Part shown: positions 33,341-45,630 of the stretch, piece by piece
How positions within the stretch are numbered: the stretch's first letter is position 1
Layout of the letters: each line of letters starts with the position of its first letter
Origin: Oscillospiraceae bacterium
GTDB lineage: Bacteria; Bacillota; Clostridia; Oscillospirales; Oscillospiraceae
Direction of reading: 5' to 3'
Assembly: GCA_902761635.1 (NCBI GenBank)
Contig: CACWLG010000003.1
Location: 41,376-105,375 of the forward strand
DNA: 64,000 nucleotides
Program-made: the position numbers and the translations under genes
Notes under the pieces: generated by a model
The model's database searches: none
The model's input: only the letters and a program-made list of their open reading frames with translations
Told to the model about the DNA's origin: nothing

Positions 33341-33369
33341 AGTATATACTATCCGCCGAGCTTCTTCAA
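33341..33369 (-). promoter_or_regulatory. Probable promoter of the C39-like gene
   Basis: On the minus strand TTGAAG (33369-33364) and TATACT (33346-33341) are 17 bases apart, giving an expected start about 10 bases before the ATG at 33323. Confidence 0.5.
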
Positions 33370-33460
33370 GATAAAGCTTTCTGTGTTCAATCGCATGCGA
33401 GGATGTGCTCAGCGTTGGCTGTATTCTTTTTATCTGCCCCGGCGTTCGGTATCCGATACT

Positions 33461-33489
33461 TGACAAGCGAACGATCGTTCTCTATTATA
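33461..33489 (+). promoter_or_regulatory. Promoter with a 12-bp palindromic operator between -35 and -10
   Basis: TTGACA (33461-33466) and TATTAT (33484-33489) are 17 bases apart. The spacer contains the perfect palindrome GAACGATCGTTC. A palindrome of this sequence and placement resembles a TetR-family operator and would block RNA polymerase when bound. No tetR gene is in the window. It drives the leader and acetyltransferase gene downstream. Confidence 0.65.
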
Positions 33490-33554
33490 AGGTGGCGCCA
33501 AGGATAATCCGTCCCGCGGGACTGATTATAAAACTATTTATAGGAGAGTGCTTT

Positions 33555-33590
33555 TTGAAAAAGTACAGCACACCGGAGATTGCGGCCTGA
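33555..33590 (+). CDS. Possible 11-codon leader peptide
   Basis: TTG 33555 lies eight bases behind AGGAG and opens the 11-codon frame (M)KKYSTPEIAA. The last codons form the 5' arm of a hairpin (33578-33586), so translation would cover that arm, a typical arrangement for a leader peptide controlling RNA folding. The sequence also resembles starts of some peptide precursors (KKY-x-x-PE), but nothing follows the stop. There is no direct evidence that it is translated. Confidence 0.4.
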   Translation: MKKYSTPEIAA

Positions 33591-33624
33591 CCGGGAGGTT
33601 TGCCGCAATCACACAAACCTCCCG
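33578..33624 (+). promoter_or_regulatory. Two competing hairpins in the acetyltransferase leader
   Basis: Hairpin A pairs GATTGCGGC (33578-33586) with GCCGCAATC (33602-33610). Hairpin B pairs CGGGAGGTTTG (33592-33602) with CAAACCTCCCG (33614-33624). The arms interleave, so the two stems exclude each other or form a strained pseudoknot. No T-run follows B, so it may affect ribosome access or RNA stability more than termination. Confidence 0.55.
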
Positions 33625-33666
33625 CCGGCAGGCAATTGATGTCAACAATGTTCAGGAGGATAAACA

Positions 33667-34293
33667 ATGAATACAAATGACTATACCATTCGTTTGGAAA
33701 AAACCGAAGAACGCGCAGCGGTAGAAAACCTTGTGCGGGAAGCGTTCTGGAACGTATACCGTCCGGGCTGCAGTGAGCATTATGTGATCCATGTGCTCCG
33801 GGATGATCCGGCCTTTGTAAAAGAGCTGGACTTTGTCATGGAGCAAAACGGCAGGCTGATCGGGCAGAACATGTTCATGCGCACAGTCATCAACGCCGAT
33901 GACGGACGGGTCATCCCCGTTCTGACCATGGGGCCGATCGGGATTCTGCCGGAATGCAAGCGCAGGGGCTATGGGAAAAAGCTGCTGGACTATTCGCTGG
34001 AGAAGGCTGCTGCCATGGGTTTTGGCGCTGTTCTGTTTGAGGGCAGCATCGGCTTCTATGGGAAGAGCGGCTTTGCGTATGCGCGTTCCTTCGGTATCCG
34101 CTATCATGATCTGCCCGAAGGGGCGGACGATTCCTTTTTTCTCTGCAAGGAGCTGATCCCCGGTTACCTCAGCAGTGTCACCGGCGTCTATCAGACACCG
34201 CAGGGATATTATGTGAAGGATGCGGATGTGGAGGCTTTTGACAGGGCTTTTCCACCCAAGGAAAAGCTGAGACTGCCAGGCCAGATATTCTGA
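33667..34293 (+). CDS. GNAT family N-acetyltransferase
   Basis: 208 residues. The acetyl-CoA site is visible in 'LTMGPIGILPECKRRGYGKKLLDYSLEKAAAMG', of which the R-x-x-G-x-G-type pyrophosphate loop is 'CKRRGYGKKL'. The preceding strand carries 'QNGRLIGQNMFMRTVI'. The C-terminal third ('VKDADVEAFDRAFPPKEKL') is typical of YhbS-like members. Ribosome-binding site AGGAGG precedes ATG 33667 by several bases. The substrate is unknown; small-molecule or protein N-acetylation is possible. It is the only intact gene behind the operator-containing promoter and leader. Confidence 0.88.
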   Translation: MNTNDYTIRLEKTEERAAVENLVREAFWNVYRPGCSEHYVIHVLRDDPAFVKELDFVMEQNGRLIGQNMFMRTVINADDGRVIPVLTMGPIGILPECKRRGYGKKLLDYSLEKAAAMGFGAVLFEGSIGFYGKSGFAYARSFGIRYHDLPEGADDSFFLCKELIPGYLSSVTGVYQTPQGYYVKDADVEAFDRAFPPKEKLRLPGQIF

Positions 34294-34312
34294 ACGCAGG
34301 GTGAAACGGCGG

Positions 34313-34347
34313 GAGCCGGCAGATCCTCCGGGAACTGCCGGCTCTTT
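34313..34347 (+). terminator. Hairpin after the acetyltransferase gene
   Basis: GAGCCGGCAG (34313-34322) pairs perfectly with CTGCCGGCTC (34335-34344), followed by TTTC. It is a short-tailed terminator, so some read-through into the next frame is possible. Confidence 0.65.
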
Positions 34348-34371
34348 CACAAAAGGTAAAAGGAGAAAGCA

Positions 34372-34701
34372 ATGCAGAAGCTGATCCTGGACATGATGGC
34401 CTCCGTCGGTGTGACCGAGGAAGAACTGAGAGCAAAGCGCGTGGTCAGTACCCCGTCCGGTGACGAACTGTCCTGGGAGTATCTCCATTATGTACAGACG
34501 CATCCCGTTCATTGGGATGTACCGACTGAGATCCTGTACGGGCGTAAGGATGCACTGAGTACCTATGGGACGATTGCCGCATTTGCCATGAGTCACGGGG
34601 CCGGGCTGACGGTGATGGAAAACGGGGAGCACTGGTTTCATACGGCGGAGCAGATGCGCTTTCTGGACAATTGGATCACGGAATGTGAGAATGCAGGGTA
34701 G
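34372..34701 (+). pseudogene. C-terminal half of an alpha/beta hydrolase (probable gene remnant)
   Basis: The 109-residue frame starts at ATG 34372 with a good AGGAGA ribosome-binding site. It contains only the back half of an alpha/beta hydrolase: the catalytic-acid strand 'VPTEILYGRKDAL' and the catalytic-His segment 'LTVMENGEHWFHTAEQMRFLDNWI'. The nucleophile elbow (G-x-S-x-G) and the front strands are absent, and upstream lies a terminator hairpin. It is either a decayed hydrolase or a short protein without hydrolase activity. Intact homologues are about 200-250 residues. Confidence 0.65.
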
Positions 34702-34758
34702 CCGCTTCAGCCTGCGTTTTCATTTTTTGACATTATGATGGTAATTTGAAGGACATTA

Positions 34759-34767
34759 TGCTATAAT
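34759..34767 (+). promoter_or_regulatory. Extended -10 promoter of the EAL gene
   Basis: TGCTATAAT is an extended -10 box (TG-n-TATAAT). No convincing -35 lies 17 bases upstream, although TTGACA occurs further away near 34726. Confidence 0.45.
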
Positions 34768-34861
34768 AAAAACATTCTCTGAGAATAATGCGCGGGTCAT
34801 GTGTTTAGTCTGTGAAAAGCCCGGGCTTCTTCTCAAGCTCATCTTCGCGGAGGATGGAATA

Positions 34862-36598
34862 ATGTATGAGGTCAAGCGCGACATGGAGCGACGAGGACGG
34901 GAAATGCCTGTCATCGTGCAGCCGCCGATGAAAAACGCTGAGTACAGCGTGGAGGAGATCCGGACATTCCTGCAGGAAATGTCCGGCAGGTACGATCTTG
35001 CCCGCGTGGTGGACCCGGTTGAATGCCGCATCCTGGAATTTGCCGAGGACGGAAAGGTCTCAATGAACGAGCGCTGCTACGGGATCTGGAACGCGGAGCA
35101 GAAGTGTATTAATTGCTCCAGCGCCCTGGCGTGCCGTACAAACCTTCATCAGGAAAAGGCTGAGCATTTTCAGGATCGGGATTATTTTATCCAGTCAAAC
35201 CCCGTGAAGCTGAAACTGCAGGACGGAAGCACCTTTGATGCGGTCGTGGAGCTCGTGAATGTAAAGGGACCCGGATATGCCGGTGCCAATGACCGGGAGG
35301 CTGAGAACATCGGCAGCAGGGCCGCCCACTATCTTGCCCACCATGACAGCCTCACAAACGTCCTCAATGCTGACGCCTTCTATGAACTCTCCAGGGATAT
35401 GGTAACGAACAGGCCCGAGACGCCCTGGGTGATGATCACGGGCAATATCATGAACTTTCGTCTGATCAATACGCTCTTCGGCGTCTTCAAGGGCAATGAG
35501 GCGCTGGTCAGAACAGCCTCTATGCTGCGGGAATTGTCTGAGCAGGCGAGGGGCCTGTGCGGGCGCCTGGGAGGCGACCAGTTTGCCGTACTCATCCCGC
35601 AGGGCAAGTATCATGAGAAGGCGCTGCAGGAGATCGCCGGGAGACTGACAAAGATCTACAGCAGCGGGATGTTCACCTTCTGCATCCACTTCGGTGTTTA
35701 CATGATCGACGATCCGCACATTCCGGTTTCCGTCATGTGCGGGCGCGCCAATTCCGCCCTGCGCACGATCCGTGAGGATTTGACAAGAACATTCGCATAT
35801 TTTGATGACAGCCTCCTGCAAAAGATCCTGCTTGAGCAGGCAGTGATCGGCGGCTTTGAAGAAGCCTTGAGGAACAGGCAATTCAAGATGTATCTGCAGC
35901 CCCAGGTCGACAGAGACGGCCGCATATTCGGCGCCGAGGCCCTTGTGAGATGGCAAAAAACCGATGGCAGCATCATGATGCCGGGCGACTTTATCGAGAC
36001 GCTGGAGGGTGCGGGCCTGATTCAGAAGCTCGATATCTATATGTGGGAATGCGCGGTCAGACAGCTCAGTGCTTGGAAGGGGACAGAGAAAGGACAGCTT
36101 GCAATCTCGGTCAACATGTCTGCAAAAGATTTCTACAGTATTGATGTATATGATGTGCTGACAAGACTTGTGGAGAAATACGGCGTGGAGTGCCGCCTGC
36201 TTCGGCTGGAGATCACGGAAACAGCCTTGCTTGCTGAACCGGAAAAGAGCCTTAAGGTCGTTTCCAGACTGCGGGAGAGGGGCTTTTTCGTTGAGATCGA
36301 CGACTTCGGAAGCGGCTACTCCTCGCTGAGTCTGCTGAAGAACATCAAGGCGGACATACTGAAAATCGACATGGGCTTTCTGCACGAAATCAACGACAGT
36401 GAGCGCAGTCGCATTATCCTGCGCTCGGTGATCAATCTGGCCGGCGATCTTGGGATGGAGGTCCTCACAGAGGGAGTGGAGACTGAACAGCAGCTTCAAT
36501 GCCTTTCGGATATGGGCTGCAGTTCGTTCCAGGGTTACTACTTCTCCCGTCCGATCCCGGTTGAGGTGTTTGAAGCAAAGTACGCGGCAGTGGAATAA
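34862..36598 (+). CDS. EAL-domain cyclic-di-GMP phosphodiesterase with altered GGDEF domain
   Basis: 578 residues from ATG 34862, eight bases behind GGAGG; an upstream ATG at 34799 lacks a ribosome-binding site. The N-terminal ~150 residues look PAS-like, with a cysteine cluster in 'CYGIWNAEQKCINC' and a further Cys eight residues on. The GGDEF domain (about 165-315) has GGDQF in place of GGDEF, so cyclase activity is unlikely. The EAL domain (about 325-578) keeps 'AEALVRW', the metal ligands in 'NMSAKD', 'EITET', 'DDFGSGYSSL' and 'EGVE', so it should hydrolyse c-di-GMP. No membrane segment. The GGDQF domain may act as a GTP-binding regulator. Confidence 0.9.
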   Translation: MYEVKRDMERRGREMPVIVQPPMKNAEYSVEEIRTFLQEMSGRYDLARVVDPVECRILEFAEDGKVSMNERCYGIWNAEQKCINCSSALACRTNLHQEKAEHFQDRDYFIQSNPVKLKLQDGSTFDAVVELVNVKGPGYAGANDREAENIGSRAAHYLAHHDSLTNVLNADAFYELSRDMVTNRPETPWVMITGNIMNFRLINTLFGVFKGNEALVRTASMLRELSEQARGLCGRLGGDQFAVLIPQGKYHEKALQEIAGRLTKIYSSGMFTFCIHFGVYMIDDPHIPVSVMCGRANSALRTIREDLTRTFAYFDDSLLQKILLEQAVIGGFEEALRNRQFKMYLQPQVDRDGRIFGAEALVRWQKTDGSIMMPGDFIETLEGAGLIQKLDIYMWECAVRQLSAWKGTEKGQLAISVNMSAKDFYSIDVYDVLTRLVEKYGVECRLLRLEITETALLAEPEKSLKVVSRLRERGFFVEIDDFGSGYSSLSLLKNIKADILKIDMGFLHEINDSERSRIILRSVINLAGDLGMEVLTEGVETEQQLQCLSDMGCSSFQGYYFSRPIPVEVFEAKYAAVE

Positions 36599-36609
36599 AT
36601 ATACAGCAG

Positions 36610-36649
36610 GCGGCCCGCAGAAGCAAAAAATAAAGCAGCAGCGGGCCGC
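36610..36649 (+). terminator. Possible terminator of the EAL gene
   Basis: GCGGCCCGC (36610-36618) pairs with GCGGGCCGC (36641-36649) around a 22-base A-rich loop, followed by TCTTAAT. A second, weaker hairpin (36665-36671 with 36687-36693) is followed by CCTTTTC. Apart from these and the pyr promoter and leader, nothing else is seen between 36598 and 36933. Confidence 0.5.
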
Positions 36650-36767
36650 TCTTAATCTGCCGGAAGGACCTTTCTGCGCATATGACAGGTCCTCCTTTTC
36701 GCTGCTCTTACGCCTGTCTGCCGGAATCTGACAGAGAGAAAAGCCCGTTTTCTGTCTATTTCGCCGA

Positions 36768-36797
36768 TTGACAGAAAAAGCAATCAGCCTTTATAAT
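36768..36797 (+). promoter_or_regulatory. Sigma-A promoter of the pyrimidine/purine gene run
   Basis: TTGACA (36768-36773) and TATAAT (36792-36797), both perfect, are separated by 18 bases. It lies 135 bases upstream of pyrC. Confidence 0.85.
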
Positions 36798-36812
36798 ATG
36801 CCATACTTTAAG

Positions 36813-36915
36813 GCGGTCCAGAGAGATCGGCAAGGCATGAAATCAAGGCTTGTGAGTGCTGTTTCACAGGCTTTGCATTGTTGTCTTACCGGTGGACGGT
36901 AAGGCTTTTGCTTTT
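36813..36915 (+). promoter_or_regulatory. PyrR-type attenuator leader of the pyr genes
   Basis: The stretch GGTCCAGAGAGATCGGCAAG at 36815-36834 matches the PyrR-binding loop pattern (TCCAGAGAGG-x-T...GCAAGG) with small deviations. It is followed by an intrinsic terminator: CTTACCG (36885-36891) pairs with CGGTAAG (36897-36903), then GCTTTTGCTTTT. UMP-bound PyrR would be expected to favour termination when pyrimidines are plentiful. No pyrR gene lies in the window, so the regulator is inferred. Confidence 0.75.
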
Positions 36916-36932
36916 CATGGGAGGCACTGCGC

Positions 36933-38139
36933 ATGATTGTATTCGACCGAGTGAGAAAAATTGGCAGCAGCGAAGTCAGCCCTCTTTGTCTGGATACTGC
37001 ACGCGCAGACTGCGCCTGCCTGAATCATGAAAAATATACACTGATGCCCGGTTTCTGCGATGTGCATGTGCATTTTCGCGAGCCGGGTTTTTCTTATAAA
37101 GAAACTATTAAAACCGGAAGTATTGCGGCGGCACACGGCGGGTATACGGCAGTGTGCACAATGCCGAATCTCAAGCCGGTGTGTGACAGTCCGGAACACC
37201 TACGGCTGCAGCAGGACAGCATTGACCGCAGCGCCTGCATTGGGGTCTACCCCTACGCCGCTATTACCAAGGACCAGGCAGGGGAGCAGCTTGCCGATCT
37301 CGAAGCCCTGGCCCCGCATGTGATCGCCTTTTCGGATGACGGGCATGGCGTGCAGTCGGAAGCGCTGATGCGCGAGGCCATGATACGGGCCAGGGATCTC
37401 GGCAAGATGATCGTTGCACACTGCGAGGACAACAGCCTCCTTCGCGGCGGTTATATTCATGAAGGAAGCTATGCCGCCCGCCACAGACACAAGGGCATTT
37501 GCAGTGAGAGCGAGTGGCGGCAGATCGAGCGGGATCTGAAGCTGGCGGAGGAGACCGGCTGTGCCTACCACATCTGCCACATCTCCACAAGCGAGAGCGT
37601 CTCCCTCATCCGGGAAGCAAAGAAAAGCGGCGTCAATGTAACGTGTGAAACAGCGCCGCACTACCTGCTGCTGGACGAGAACGACCTGGAGGAGGACGGC
37701 CGCTTCAAGATGAATCCGCCCCTTCGGGAAACCGCGGATCGCAAGGCGCTTCAGGACGGGCTGCTTGACGGCACTATCGACATGATCGCCACTGACCATG
37801 CGCCGCACAGCCCGGAGGAAAAGAGCCGGGGGCTCGCCGGCAGCGCCTTCGGCATCGTGTGTCTTGAGACGGCATTCCCGCTGCTGTATACGAATTTTGT
37901 AAAATCGGGCTTTATCTCCTTGGAGAAGCTGATGGAGCTTTTGGCATACAATCCGCGCAAGCGGTTTGGCATCCCGCTTGGGAATGACTTTTCCATCTGG
38001 GATCTTGAAGAACAATACACGATCAATCCTGAGGACTTCCTGTCCAAGGGGAGAGCGAGCCCCTTTACCGGCCGTCCGGTTTACGGCAGGTGTCTGCTCA
38101 CGGTATATCAGGGGAATGCGGTTTATAAAGGAGAATATC

Positions 38140-38162
<23 letters not shown>
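36933..38162 (+). CDS. pyrC: Dihydroorotase
   Basis: 409 residues, class I (amidohydrolase type). Metal ligands are in 'DVHVHFREPG' near the N-terminus, 'AHCED' and 'HICHIST', with the catalytic aspartate in 'ATDHAPHS'. 'MNPPLR' is the substrate loop. The enzyme cyclises carbamoyl-aspartate to dihydroorotate. The start ATG 36933 follows GGGAGG. It opens the pyr run behind the PyrR-type leader and overlaps carB by 23 bases. Confidence 0.95.
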
Positions 38163-41313
<3,151 letters not shown>

Positions 41314-41316
41314 GCC

Positions 41317-42051
41317 ATGCAGCAGGGAATCTTTACTGTGGCCGAAAACAGGCCTCTGAACGATAAGGTCTCGCGCCTTGTCCTGCGGGGGGATGCTTCG
41401 GCGGTCAAGAGACCGGGCCAGTTTGTTCAGCTGCGTCTGCCGGATCTCTATCTGCGCCGGCCTTTCTCGGTGTGCGACCGGGATGCCGACAGCTTCACCA
41501 TCCTCTTTGAGATGGTCGGCAAGGGGACAGAGAAGCTGCGAGCTATGAAAACCGGCGATGAACTTGATGTTCTGACCGGCCTCGGGAACGGCTTTGACCT
41601 GAACGCCGGCGGTGACATGCCGCTGCTCATCGGCGGCGGCACCGGCCTGTCCCCGCTCTATTGGCTGGCAAAGGAATTAATGAAGCGGCAGAAACAGCCG
41701 ATCGCGCTGCTGGGCTTCAACACCGTGTCCGATGTATTTTACGAGGACGCCTTCCGCACTCTTGGCGTGGAAACCGTTGTCTCGACGGTCGATGGCAGCT
41801 ATGGCATGAAGGGCTTTGTCACGGAGGCTATGAACCGGGAGCATTCCGGCTTTTATGCCTGTGGGCCGGAGGCCATGATGAAGGCTGTGTGCGCGTGTAC
41901 GGACAAGCCGGGACAACTGAGCCTTGACAAGCGCATGGGCTGCGGCTTCGGGGCCTGCATGGGCTGCACGGTGAAAACAAATAACGGCCTCAAGCGTATC
42001 TGCAAGGACGGGCCGGTGCTCTCAAGCGGGGAGGTAATATGGGAGATTTGA
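41317..42051 (+). CDS. pyrK: Dihydroorotate dehydrogenase B, electron transfer subunit
   Basis: 244 residues. FAD-binding ferredoxin-reductase fold with 'LRRPFSVCDRD' as the flavin site and 'LLIGGGTGLSPLYWLAKEL' as the NAD site. The C-terminal [2Fe-2S] cluster cysteines lie in 'CGFGACMGC' and a further 'RICKDGP'. It passes electrons from PyrD to NAD, so this organism uses the NAD-linked class 1B enzyme. It starts three bases after carB and overlaps pyrD by 13 bases. Confidence 0.95.
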   Translation: MQQGIFTVAENRPLNDKVSRLVLRGDASAVKRPGQFVQLRLPDLYLRRPFSVCDRDADSFTILFEMVGKGTEKLRAMKTGDELDVLTGLGNGFDLNAGGDMPLLIGGGTGLSPLYWLAKELMKRQKQPIALLGFNTVSDVFYEDAFRTLGVETVVSTVDGSYGMKGFVTEAMNREHSGFYACGPEAMMKAVCACTDKPGQLSLDKRMGCGFGACMGCTVKTNNGLKRICKDGPVLSSGEVIWEI

Positions 42052-42950
42052 GCGTCAATCTCTGCGGGATCAAACTGGATAACCCTGTGATCCCTGCCTC
42101 CGGCACCTTCGGCTACGGATACGAATATGCGCAGCTGTACGATATCAACTGCCTCGGCACCTTCTCCTTCAAGGGCACTACCCTGGAGATGCGCGCAGGA
42201 AATCCGCTGCCCCGCATTGCGGAAACAAACGCAGGCATGCTCAATGCCGTAGGGCTTCAAAATCCTGGTGTGGACGCGGTGATCCGGGAGGAACTCCCAA
42301 AGCTGGCGAAGGTCTTTCATAAGCCTGTCATTGCCAACGTCAGCGGGTTTTCTGTGGCGGAATATGCGGAGGTCTGCCGCAGACTGGACGCTGTACCCGA
42401 GGTAGGCTGGCTGGAGGTCAACATCAGCTGCCCGAATGTTCACGGCGGGGGCATGAGCTTTGGAACCGATCCGAAAGCCGCCGCAGAAGTCACAAGAGCT
42501 GTGAAGGAAGCTGCCGCAAAACCCGTGATCGTAAAGCTCTCGCCCAATGTCACGGATATTGCGGAGATTGCCGGAGCCTGTGAAGACGCAGGGGCTGACG
42601 CGCTGAGCCTGATCAACACCGTCATGGCCCTGCGCATAGATCTCAAAACGAAAAGACCGGTGCTTGCCAATACGACCGGCGGGCTCTCCGGCCCGGCGGT
42701 GTTTCCGCTGGCCCTGCGCATGGTGTGGCAGGTGTACGAGGCTGTCAGTATCCCAATCATCGGCCTCGGCGGCATACAGAGCGCGGAGGACGTGATCGAG
42801 ATGATGCTGGCCGGCGCGACGGCGGTGCAGCTTGGCGCTGCCAATCTGGTGAACCCCTTTGCCTGCCGGGATATCATTGATGCGCTGCCGGAAACCATGG
42901 AGCGCTATGGAATCAAGAAATTATCAGAACTTACAGGAGGTGCCCACTGA
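42039..42950 (+). CDS. pyrD: Dihydroorotate dehydrogenase B, catalytic subunit
   Basis: 303 residues, class 1B. The FMN TIM barrel begins '[22 protein letters not shown]'. The catalytic cysteine is in '[16 protein letters not shown]'. Phosphate-binding '[24 protein letters not shown]' lies near the end. It oxidises dihydroorotate to orotate and works as a heterotetramer with PyrK, whose gene overlaps it. It shares one base with the pyrF start. Confidence 0.95.
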   Translation: MGDLSVNLCGIKLDNPVIPASGTFGYGYEYAQLYDINCLGTFSFKGTTLEMRAGNPLPRIAETNAGMLNAVGLQNPGVDAVIREELPKLAKVFHKPVIANVSGFSVAEYAEVCRRLDAVPEVGWLEVNISCPNVHGGGMSFGTDPKAAAEVTRAVKEAAAKPVIVKLSPNVTDIAEIAGACEDAGADALSLINTVMALRIDLKTKRPVLANTTGGLSGPAVFPLALRMVWQVYEAVSIPIIGLGGIQSAEDVIEMMLAGATAVQLGAANLVNPFACRDIIDALPETMERYGIKKLSELTGGAH

Positions 42951-43648
42951 TGGGAAAAGACGTGATCGTTGCCTGTGATTTTTCGGGTGCGGAGGAGACC
43001 TTTGCCTTCCTTGAAAGATTCACCGAAGAAAAGCCCTTTGTCAAGATCGGCATGGAGCTATTCTACGCTGCCGGCCCGCAGATCGTACGGGACATCAAGG
43101 CTCGCGGGCACAGGATCTTTCTGGATCTGAAGCTCCATGACATCCCGAATACCGTACAAAAGGCCATGCGGGTACTGTCCAATCTGGATGTGGATATCGT
43201 AAACCTCCACGCCGGCGGGACAGCTGCCATGATGCGCGCAGCGCTGGAGGGACTGACACGTCCGGACGGTACCCGTCCGCTGCTCATTGCGGTCACCCAG
43301 CTCACCAGCACGGACGAGCAGACCATGAAAAGCGAATTGCTCATCGACCGTGCGCTGGACGAGGTGGTCATGCACTATGCCCATAACGCCGCGCAGGCGG
43401 GGCTCGACGGCGTGGTGTGTTCACCGCTGGAAGCCGGCAAAGTCCATGAAAAATGCGGCGAGAGCTTTCTCACCGTCACCCCCGGCGTCCGTTTCGCAGA
43501 CAATGAGATCGGCGACCAGAAGCGTGTCACAACGCCGGCACAGGCAAAGGAGCTGGGCTCTGATTATATCGTGGTAGGAAGGCCTGTCACGAAAGCGGCA
43601 GATCCTGTGGCTGCTTACCGCAGATGTGTAAAGGAGTTTGTGGGATGA
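42950..43648 (+). CDS. pyrF: Orotidine 5'-phosphate decarboxylase
   Basis: 232 residues. The catalytic D-K-x-x-D tetrad is visible in '[14 protein letters not shown]', following '[14 protein letters not shown]'. The late phosphate loop is '[18 protein letters not shown]'. It makes UMP from OMP. The start overlaps the pyrD stop by one base, and the stop overlaps the pyrE start by four, so translation is coupled in both directions. Confidence 0.95.
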   Translation: MGKDVIVACDFSGAEETFAFLERFTEEKPFVKIGMELFYAAGPQIVRDIKARGHRIFLDLKLHDIPNTVQKAMRVLSNLDVDIVNLHAGGTAAMMRAALEGLTRPDGTRPLLIAVTQLTSTDEQTMKSELLIDRALDEVVMHYAHNAAQAGLDGVVCSPLEAGKVHEKCGESFLTVTPGVRFADNEIGDQKRVTTPAQAKELGSDYIVVGRPVTKAADPVAAYRRCVKEFVG

Positions 43649-44286
43649 AGAAAACGATTGCAAAGGATCTGCTGAAAATCGGGGCGGTCTTTTTCCGTCC
43701 GGACGAGCCCTTCACCTGGGCAAGCGGCATCAAAAGCCCCGTTTACTGTGATAACCGTCTGACCCTCACCGCCCCGGAGGTGCGGCTGGATGTGGAAAAG
43801 GGCCTTGCGGAGCTTATCCGGGAATACTACCCGGAGGCGGAGGTCCTGATGGGCACCTCCACCGCCGGTATTGCCCATGCGGCTATCACGGCGCACATCC
43901 TGAACATGCCCATGGGCTATGTGCGCTCCGGCGCAAAGGATCACGGGCGGCAGAACCAAATTGAGGGAAAGCTGGAGCCGGGACAGAAGGTCGTCGTGGT
44001 GGAGGATCTCATCTCCACCGGCGGGAGCGTCCTGGAGGTGGTCAATGTCCTGCGTGAGGCGGGAGCCCGGGTTCTCGGCATTGTCAGCATCTTTACCTAC
44101 GGAATGAAGAAGGGCCTGGAGAGACTGCAGGCGGCTTCGGTGGAAAACCACTCCCTGACCGATTTTGATACCGTTGCCGCCGTTGCGGCAGAGGAAGGCT
44201 ATATCCGCCCGGAGGACGTGGCACGGCTGATCGCCTTCCGCAATAACCCCTCTGACGAGAGCTGGATCGGGGAGGGCAGGGAATGA
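43645..44286 (+). CDS. pyrE: Orotate phosphoribosyltransferase
   Basis: 213 residues from ATG 43645; an in-frame ATG 21 bases earlier lies in pyrF and has no role. '[16 protein letters not shown]' binds orotate, '[10 protein letters not shown]' and '[10 protein letters not shown]' form the flexible loop side, and the PRPP loop is '[16 protein letters not shown]'. It joins orotate to PRPP, giving OMP for PyrF. It overlaps both pyrF and pyrB by four bases. Confidence 0.95.
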   Translation: MKKTIAKDLLKIGAVFFRPDEPFTWASGIKSPVYCDNRLTLTAPEVRLDVEKGLAELIREYYPEAEVLMGTSTAGIAHAAITAHILNMPMGYVRSGAKDHGRQNQIEGKLEPGQKVVVVEDLISTGGSVLEVVNVLREAGARVLGIVSIFTYGMKKGLERLQAASVENHSLTDFDTVAAVAAEEGYIRPEDVARLIAFRNNPSDESWIGEGRE

Positions 44287-45206
44287 GGAGCCTGATCGAC
44301 ATCCTGGATTTTTCGGTGGAGGAGCTGCAGGAGCTAATTGATACCGCAAACGATATCATCGCCCATCCCGAAAAATACAGCGAACGCTGCCGCGGCAAGA
44401 AGCTTGCTACGCTCTTCTTTGAGCCCTCCACCCGCACGCGGCTGAGCTTTGAGGCCGCCATGTATGAGCTGGGCGGCAACGTGATCGGCTTTTCCGAGGC
44501 AAGAAGCTCCTCCGCTGCCAAGGGGGAGAGTGTGGCGGACACAGCCCGCGTCATCTCCTGCTATGCGGATATCATCGCCATGCGTCATCCGAAGGAAGGG
44601 GCGCCCCTCGTGGCTGCCATGAACGCCTCCATTCCCGTCATCAACGCCGGTGACGGCGGACACAATCACCCCACCCAGACCCTGGCGGATCTGCTGACCA
44701 TCTATCGGGAGAAGGGACGCTTCGAGCATCTTACGGTGGGCTTCTGCGGGGACCTGAAATTCGGCCGCACGGTGCACTCGCTAATATGCGCGCTTTCGCG
44801 CTATGAAGACATCCGCGTTGTACTGATCTCACCGGAAGAGCTGAAGCTCCCCAGCTACGTCAAGAAGGATGTGCTGGCGGCAAATCATATCCCTTATGTC
44901 CAGACAACGGATCTCGAATCGGTCATGCCCGATCTGGATATCCTCTACATGACCCGGGTCCAGCGGGAGCGCTTTTTTAACGAGGAGGACTATCTGCGCC
45001 TCAAGGACAGCTACATTCTGACACCGGAGCGGCTCTGGAACGCAAAGGCGGATCTGAGCATCCTGCATCCGCTGCCGCGTGTCAATGAGATCAGCGTCGC
45101 CATTGACGACGATCCCCGTGCCTGCTATTTCAAACAGGTGCTCTACGGCAAATATATGCGCATGGCGCTGATCCTCAAGCTATTACAGGAGGCGGGAAGA
45201 CTGTGA
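44283..45206 (+). CDS. pyrB: Aspartate carbamoyltransferase, catalytic subunit
   Basis: 307 residues. The carbamoyl-phosphate site '[13 protein letters not shown]' and the loop '[13 protein letters not shown]' are intact. '[18 protein letters not shown]' and the aspartate-side '[10 protein letters not shown]' follow. The presence of a regulatory-chain gene (pyrI) directly behind, with a four-base overlap, indicates the allosteric PyrB-PyrI holoenzyme and not the free trimer of Bacillus. Confidence 0.95.
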   Translation: MRSLIDILDFSVEELQELIDTANDIIAHPEKYSERCRGKKLATLFFEPSTRTRLSFEAAMYELGGNVIGFSEARSSSAAKGESVADTARVISCYADIIAMRHPKEGAPLVAAMNASIPVINAGDGGHNHPTQTLADLLTIYREKGRFEHLTVGFCGDLKFGRTVHSLICALSRYEDIRVVLISPEELKLPSYVKKDVLAANHIPYVQTTDLESVMPDLDILYMTRVQRERFFNEEDYLRLKDSYILTPERLWNAKADLSILHPLPRVNEISVAIDDDPRACYFKQVLYGKYMRMALILKLLQEAGRL

Positions 45207-45619
45207 ATATTGACTCCATCCAGAACGGCATTGTGATCGACCACATCACCGCCGGACAGGGCATGCGCCTGTATGAGCTGCTTGGCCTTGAAAAGCTCGA
45301 GTGCTCGGTTGCGATCATCAAAAACGTAGTCAGCCGCAAGCTCGGCAAGAAGGATATTATCAAAATCGACTCCGGCATCCATGTGGACTTTGATGTGATC
45401 GGCTATGTAGATCCCGGTGCTACGGTCAATATCATCCGGGAGGGCAGGCTTATTGAAAAGCGGACCATTGACATGCCGGAGACGCTTACAAACGTGATCT
45501 TCTGTAAAAATCCCCGCTGCATCACATCCACCGAGCAGGAGCTCAAGCATGTTGTGAAGCTGACCGACCGGAGAAACAAGGTATACCGCTGCCTCTATTG
45601 TGAGACGAAGGCGAACTGA
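45203..45619 (+). CDS. pyrI: Aspartate carbamoyltransferase, regulatory subunit
   Basis: 138 residues from GTG 45203. The N-terminal allosteric domain ('[21 protein letters not shown]', nucleotide-binding 'GKKDIIKID') is followed by the zinc domain with four cysteines in 'CKNPRC' and 'CLYC'. CTP and UTP feedback is expected from the family. It overlaps pyrB by four bases, and purE starts 11 bases after it, so the pyr genes pass into the pur genes without a gap. Confidence 0.93.
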   Translation: MNIDSIQNGIVIDHITAGQGMRLYELLGLEKLECSVAIIKNVVSRKLGKKDIIKIDSGIHVDFDVIGYVDPGATVNIIREGRLIEKRTIDMPETLTNVIFCKNPRCITSTEQELKHVVKLTDRRNKVYRCLYCETKAN

Positions 45620-45630
45620 GGGAGGACTCT

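Noticed and set aside
33578-33624. Stable H-type pseudoknot in the acetyltransferase leader
   Set aside because: The interleaved arms would leave loops of only about five and three bases to cross stems of about ten pairs, which is sterically unlikely; mutually exclusive hairpins fit better.
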